A DNA stretch of 27,388 nt, from contig JAGBNT010000005.1 of NCBI GenBank assembly GCA_017634255.1, forward strand, positions 1 to 27,388, in the 5' to 3' direction. The notes under the pieces are model-generated. The model was not told the DNA's origin. It saw only the letters and a program-made list of their open reading frames with translations, and ran no database searches. Source of the DNA: Lachnospiraceae bacterium (lineage in GTDB: Bacteria > Bacillota_A > Clostridia > Lachnospirales > Lachnospiraceae). Position numbers and translations under genes: made by a program. Below are positions 24,173 through 27,388 of this stretch, piece after piece; position 1 is the first letter of the stretch; every line of letters starts with the position of its first letter.

Positions 24173-24418
24173 TTAAAAATACTGGGCGGCGGTCTCTATT
24201 CATACTGGCCCCTAGATCCCACTCTTCCTATGGACCCCAAGGGCGAGACCGAAAGAGCGATCAATAATTTATAGATACTTGCCGAGACCGCGGAAAAATA
24301 CGATGTGACCCTGGGACTTGAGGCGCTCAACCGTTACGAGGGGTATATGTTAAACACCTGCGAGCAGGCGAAGGAGTTTATAGATAAGGTTGGAAGCAGT
24401 CACGTATTCGGATTATAA
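24173..24418 (+). pseudogene. Fragment of a sugar isomerase/epimerase (D-psicose/tagatose 3-epimerase-like)
   Basis: One frame reads ILGGGLYSYWPLDPT from 24179, then an in-frame TAG at 24272-24274, then ILAETAEKYDVTLGLEALNR, a YEGYMLNT motif and FIDKVG, ending at TAA 24416-24418. The LGGGLYSYWP strand and the E-x-LNR-x-E-x-x-x-LNT stretch are typical of the AP-endonuclease-2-like TIM-barrel sugar epimerases (D-psicose/tagatose 3-epimerase family). Only about 80 of the usual ~290 codons remain; the first third and the C-terminal third are gone. No start codon or ribosome-binding site is seen. It is probably a deletion scar with one nonsense mutation. It has no evident tie to polysaccharide synthesis. 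Confidence 0.8.
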
Positions 24419-24545
24419 GCAACCGGTTTTTAGAGCGCATTTAGCGATATCAAGTTCGGAAAGTCACAAAATACATGAAATCATGCGTGCCAAGATGACG
24501 GACGCTGATAATAAAAAGGAACAGCTTCAAGGGAGGGTTAGAAAT

Positions 24546-24620
24546 ATGAAGGGCATTGCAGGCGTTTATATAAGGGAAACCGCAGGAGTTTTAGAGAAGG
24601 CTAGACAGATGGTAAAATAA
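24546..24620 (+). CDS. Very small ORF (24 aa) with strong ribosome-binding site
   Basis: ATG 24546 is preceded by GGGAGG at 24531-24536 with 9-base spacing, and encodes MKGIAGVYIRETAGVLEKAR plus four residues before TAA. The same frame is open upstream to ATG 24390 (76 residues), overlapping the epimerase fragment. The product is not recognised; it is short and charged with a possible amphipathic helix. It may be the tail of a decayed gene rather than a real peptide. It ends 8 bases before the promoter of the next gene. Confidence 0.25.
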   Translation: MKGIAGVYIRETAGVLEKARQMVK

Positions 24621-24628
24621 CACTGGAT

Positions 24629-24657
24629 TTGATATTTTCAGTGAGGTGTAGTATAGT
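24629..24657 (+). promoter_or_regulatory. Sigma-A-type promoter for the LCP gene
   Basis: TTGATA at 24629-24634 and TATAGT at 24652-24657 are separated by exactly 17 bases; each hexamer differs from consensus at one position. The expected transcription start is near 24664, at the foot of the hairpin described next. This is the best promoter-like sequence in the window and is placed correctly for the LCP gene starting at 24719, giving a 5' leader of about 55 bases. It implies that LCP, the following GT2 and perhaps glmS form a separate transcription unit. Confidence 0.7.
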
Positions 24658-24659
24658 TT

Positions 24660-24691
24660 TTGGGAGCCGGAACACAGTATTCGGCTCCCAA
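24660..24691 (+). promoter_or_regulatory. Hairpin at the 5' end of the LCP transcript
   Basis: TTGGGAGCCG (24660-24669) pairs perfectly with CGGCTCCCAA (24682-24691), leaving a 12-base loop. A weak T-rich stretch (TCATTGTTT) follows, so it could act as a poor terminator for read-through from upstream. Given the promoter just before it, it would more likely be a stable 5' stem-loop on the LCP mRNA, which can protect against decay. The LCP Shine-Dalgarno (24704-24709) lies outside the stem, so direct blocking of translation is not indicated. Confidence 0.55.
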
Positions 24692-24718
24692 TCATTGTTT
24701 ATGCAGGAGTCTATATAT

Positions 24719-25816
24719 ATGGCTAACAGGAGAGGCAGGGATTCTGCTGCCAAGCGTGCAAAGCGTAAACGCAGGAGGGTTATTATCTTCGTGCTGGAGA
24801 TAATCATTCTCATCGGAGTGCTGGGGGCGCTGCTTGTTGTATTGAAGCTCGATAAGGCCGATACCGGAAACAAGGAGAGCGTAATAAACGCAAAGGTAAA
24901 TGATGAGGTTGCCGAGCAGGTTGAGGCTCAAGATAACAGCTGGAAGATGAGCGGCTATAAGAATATAGCGCTTTTTGGAGTGGATTCGAGGGACGGCAAT
25001 CTGGATAAGGGAGCCCGAACGGATACTATAATTGTGGCTTCTCTCAACAACGAGACCGGAGACATCACCCTTTGCTCGATATTCAGAGATACATATTTAA
25101 ACGTAGGCAACGATACATATAACAAGGCTAACCAGGCGTATGCAAAGGGCGGACCGGAGCAGGCGATACAGATGCTCAATGCGAATCTGGACATGGACAT
25201 AACCGATTATATAACGGTGGATTTCAGGGCTCTTGTGGATATGATAGATGATGTGGGCGGAGTTGGGATAGATATAACGGATGAAGAGATCCATTTCCTG
25301 AATGACTACCAGATAGGTACCGCCGAGGCGATAGGCATACCGCAGAGCGAGATTGTAAATGTGTCCAGCGCCGGCATGCAGACCTTGAACGGACTGCAGG
25401 CTACGTCGTACTGCCGTATACGTTACACCAAGGGAGACGATTTCAAACGTGCCGAAAGACAGCGTATGGTTTTAATGCAGGTGGCGGACAAGGCGAGGAC
25501 CGCGGATGTGTCTACCCTCAATGAGATAATTGACGACATACTTCCAAAGGTCAGGACAAGCTTTTCAAAATCGGATCTTGTTGAGTATGCTTCAAGAGCC
25601 GCCAGCTATAATATCGGCGAAAGCAGCGGCTTCCCCTTTGAAAGAGTTACCGGAAATATGGGGAAGGCAGGAAGCAGCGTTGTTGCGGATAATTTTGAAG
25701 CAAATGTGGTTGAGTTCCACCGTTTCCTTTTCGGAGATTCGGAGTACACACCTTCGCAGACAGTTCAGAGCATAAGCGAAAAAGTAGCTGCTGACAGAAT
25801 GAAAAACGGATTATAG
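24719..25816 (+). CDS. LytR-CpsA-Psr (LCP) family cell-wall glycopolymer ligase
   Basis: This 365-residue protein has a strongly basic cytoplasmic N-terminus (3-20), one membrane helix (about 21-43) and an extracellular LCP domain (80-280). LCP residues include IALFGVDSRDG (83-93), GARTDTI (98-104) with Arg100 and Asp102, SIFRDTY (120-126) with Arg123 and Asp124, and RIRYTKGDDFKRAERQ. LCP enzymes transfer polyprenyl-pyrophosphate-linked glycopolymers to peptidoglycan, so this is the likely wall-anchoring step for the locus product. An earlier frame start exists at 24629, but ATG 24719 is preferred: CAGGAG at 24704-24709 is 9 bases upstream and the promoter makes longer forms impossible. The following GT2 begins 10 bases after the stop. 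Confidence 0.93.
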   Translation: MANRRGRDSAAKRAKRKRRRVIIFVLEIIILIGVLGALLVVLKLDKADTGNKESVINAKVNDEVAEQVEAQDNSWKMSGYKNIALFGVDSRDGNLDKGARTDTIIVASLNNETGDITLCSIFRDTYLNVGNDTYNKANQAYAKGGPEQAIQMLNANLDMDITDYITVDFRALVDMIDDVGGVGIDITDEEIHFLNDYQIGTAEAIGIPQSEIVNVSSAGMQTLNGLQATSYCRIRYTKGDDFKRAERQRMVLMQVADKARTADVSTLNEIIDDILPKVRTSFSKSDLVEYASRAASYNIGESSGFPFERVTGNMGKAGSSVVADNFEANVVEFHRFLFGDSEYTPSQTVQSISEKVAADRMKNGL

Positions 25817-25826
25817 GGGATAAAGC

Positions 25827-26816
25827 GTGGTAGATGTAGTTATTCTTACATATAAGCCTGACAAGTCTATATTCGATATTCTTGAAAAGCTGGAGAAGCA
25901 GACAGTAAAGCCGGATAAGATAATCCTTATGAATACCGAGCAGAGGTATCTGGAGAAGCTTATCTATGCTTCGCGTTTTACCAGTAAGTTTCCCAATGTT
26001 GAAATACGTCATATTTCCAAGCTGGAGTTCAATCACGGCAGAACCAGGAACAAGGCTGCAAAGCGGTCAAATGCGGAATTTCTTATTTTTATGACGCAGG
26101 ATGCGCTTCCGGCGGATCTCGATCTGATAGAAGAGCTCTTAAGACCCTTGAGGCAGTACGAGGATATAGCGATAAGCTATGCCAGGCAGCTTCCCAGAGA
26201 GGATGCTTCGCCTGCGGAAAAATATACACGGGTGTTCAACTATCCGGATGAGGATGAGGAAAAGAGCTACGCAGATATAGATACCCGGGGTATCAAGGCG
26301 TTCTACTGCTCCAATGTGTGCGCCTGCTACAGAAGGAGTATCTTTGACGAGCTGGGCGGTTTTGTGGATAAGACTATTTTTAACGAGGATATGATCTTTG
26401 CCTACAACGCACTGGCGGCTGATTATACGATCTACTATGCTTCAAAAGCTAAGGTATACCACTCCCATAACTATACTGCAAAGCAGCAGTTTCAGCGTAA
26501 TTTCGACCTGGGCGTCTCGCAGGCGGATCATCCCGAGGTGTTCGGAGGGATCAGAAGCGAGGATGAGGGCAAGAGGTATGTAAAGGAATGTGTCGGCTAT
26601 CTGGTGCGCTCCGGCAAGTTCTATCTCGTCCCTGACTTTATCATAAAATGTGCAGCCAGATATTCAGGCTACAGAAAGGGACTTAATTACCAGAAGCTTT
26701 CGAGGAAGAAGATACTTAAATACACTTCAGATCCGGTCTACTGGAAGCGCAGCTGGGATCTAAATCCCAATATAGACGTTACCAGGGGCTACGGGAAAAA
26801 CGAGGAAGGACTTTAA
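25827..26816 (+). CDS. GT2 glycosyltransferase, rhamnosyltransferase-like
   Basis: This 329-residue GT2 enzyme begins VDVVILTYKP. The family-specific FNHGRTRN (68-75) and FMTQDALP (88-95) motifs are present, the latter giving the metal-binding Asp. An SYARQLPRED segment and an FNEDMIFAY base motif follow. These features match GT2 proteins often annotated as rhamnosyltransferases in O-antigen and wall rhamnan clusters. The start codon is GTG at 25827, supported by AGGGGA at 25815-25820 with 6-base spacing, just after the LCP stop. It likely shares the LCP promoter. The gap to glmS is 12 bases. Confidence 0.85.
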   Translation: MVDVVILTYKPDKSIFDILEKLEKQTVKPDKIILMNTEQRYLEKLIYASRFTSKFPNVEIRHISKLEFNHGRTRNKAAKRSNAEFLIFMTQDALPADLDLIEELLRPLRQYEDIAISYARQLPREDASPAEKYTRVFNYPDEDEEKSYADIDTRGIKAFYCSNVCACYRRSIFDELGGFVDKTIFNEDMIFAYNALAADYTIYYASKAKVYHSHNYTAKQQFQRNFDLGVSQADHPEVFGGIRSEDEGKRYVKECVGYLVRSGKFYLVPDFIIKCAARYSGYRKGLNYQKLSRKKILKYTSDPVYWKRSWDLNPNIDVTRGYGKNEEGL

Positions 26817-26828
26817 AGGAGCTTAAGT

Positions 26829-27388
26829 ATGTGTGGAATTGTCGGATTTGTAGGTAAGAAGAAGCAGGCGGCGCCAATAATCCTGGACGGACTTTCAAAG
26901 CTTGAATACAGGGGATATGACTCTGCGGGAATGGCGGTGTATGACGGAAACAGCATAAACGTCGTGAAAGCCGCCGGAAGGCTTGAGATCCTCTTCGAGC
27001 TCACCCATGGGGGAGAAACCGCAAAGGGGCTTACAGGCATAGGGCATACCAGATGGGCGACTCACGGGCAGCCCACAGATGTAAACGCACATCCTCACTT
27101 AAACGGCAAGGGAACCATAGCTGTGGTGCATAACGGGATAATCGAAAATTATATGGCACTGCGGAAGATGCTTACGAGCAGGGGCTATGAGTTTAAGAGC
27201 GAGACCGATACCGAGGTTATACCCCATCTTTTGGATCTTTATTCTAAAGGCGATCCCTTAGAGGCGATACAGAAGGTGCTGCACAGAGTTGAGGGCTCTT
27301 ATTCCCTGGGCATCATCTTTGCGGATCATCCGAACGAGCTTTTTGCGGCAAGGAAATCCAGTCCGCTTATCTGTGCCAGGACGGAGGA
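26829..27388 (+). CDS. glmS: Glutamine--fructose-6-phosphate aminotransferase (5' part)
   Basis: The first 186 codons are present; the gene runs off the window. It makes glucosamine-6-phosphate from fructose-6-phosphate and glutamine, feeding UDP-GlcNAc for wall and polysaccharide synthesis. The product begins MCGIVGFVG, where Cys2 is the N-terminal nucleophile of the class II glutamine amidotransferase domain. LEYRGYDSAG, HTRWATHG and VHNGIIENY are further signatures. AAAGGAG at 26815-26821 lies 7 bases before ATG. Only 12 bases separate it from the upstream GT2 stop, so there is no room for the glmS ribozyme found before many Firmicutes glmS genes. Confidence 0.96.
   Translation, partial: MCGIVGFVGKKKQAAPIILDGLSKLEYRGYDSAGMAVYDGNSINVVKAAGRLEILFELTHGGETAKGLTGIGHTRWATHGQPTDVNAHPHLNGKGTIAVVHNGIIENYMALRKMLTSRGYEFKSETDTEVIPHLLDLYSKGDPLEAIQKVLHRVEGSYSLGIIFADHPNELFAARKSSPLICARTE

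Noticed and set aside
24466..24490. GAAAGTCA...ATACATGA stretch resembling hairpin 1 of the array at 16071
   Set aside because: It shares a few short words but is not palindromic, and the rest of the array is absent, so a second copy cannot be supported.
1..27388. CRISPR arrays, tRNA, rRNA, insertion sequences or phage genes
   Set aside because: No spaced direct repeats, cloverleaf, rRNA-like stretch or transposase/integrase motifs were seen on either strand by eye.

Overview
The window is a cell-surface polysaccharide biosynthesis and export locus. Everything that looks coding is on the + strand. AGG/AGA and ATA codons are frequent, Shine-Dalgarno sequences are strong, genes are tightly packed with ATGA overlaps, and the glycosyltransferases are large tandem-GT2 proteins. 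Together with a Wzm/Wzt-type exporter, a GH25 lysozyme domain and an LCP ligase, this fits a Gram-positive Clostridia, probably Lachnospiraceae-like, genome. That placement is inference; the species cannot be read from the window.

Layout. 1-714: 3' end of a GT2/TPR protein. 719-4515: rfbB, rfbA and rfbC for dTDP-rhamnose (rfbD is not in the window), interrupted by a membrane-anchored GH25 lysozyme-like gene. 4517-9030: ABC permease, ABC ATPase with a Wzt-type C-terminal carbohydrate-binding domain, and a methyltransferase/kinase-like fusion that resembles the WbdD chain terminator of E. coli O8/O9a. 9040-13034: two large GT2 proteins. 13035-13098: a promoter, followed by phosphoglucomutase. 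14820-17406: a GT87 (GT-C fold) membrane protein, a polyprenol-phosphate-sugar-synthase-like GT2 and a GtrA flippase, which together look like a three-component extracellular side-chain glycosylation system. An array of four hairpins sits inside this set at 16071-16190. 17446-22737: GT2, LPG-synthase-TM-like membrane protein, APH-like kinase and two GT2 enzymes. 22734-24137: polyprenyl-phosphate sugar-phosphotransferase (chain initiation). 24138-24718: a decayed region with a sugar isomerase/epimerase fragment, a tiny ORF, a good sigma-A-type promoter and a 5' hairpin. 24719-26816: LytR-CpsA-Psr ligase and a rhamnosyltransferase-like GT2. 26829-27388: 5' part of glmS.

Working model (inference). 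Phosphoglucomutase and the Rfb enzymes supply glucose-1-phosphate and dTDP-rhamnose. The phosphotransferase starts the chain on a lipid carrier and the GT2 enzymes extend it. The methyltransferase/kinase caps the end, and the Wzt C-terminal domain recognises the cap for export. The GT87/GT2/GtrA set decorates the chain outside the cell, and LCP attaches it to peptidoglycan. The most interesting points are the WbdD/Wzt-like pairing in a Gram-positive-looking locus, the hairpin array, the lysozyme gene within the rhamnose genes, and a second kinase-like protein with an unrecognised N-terminal domain.
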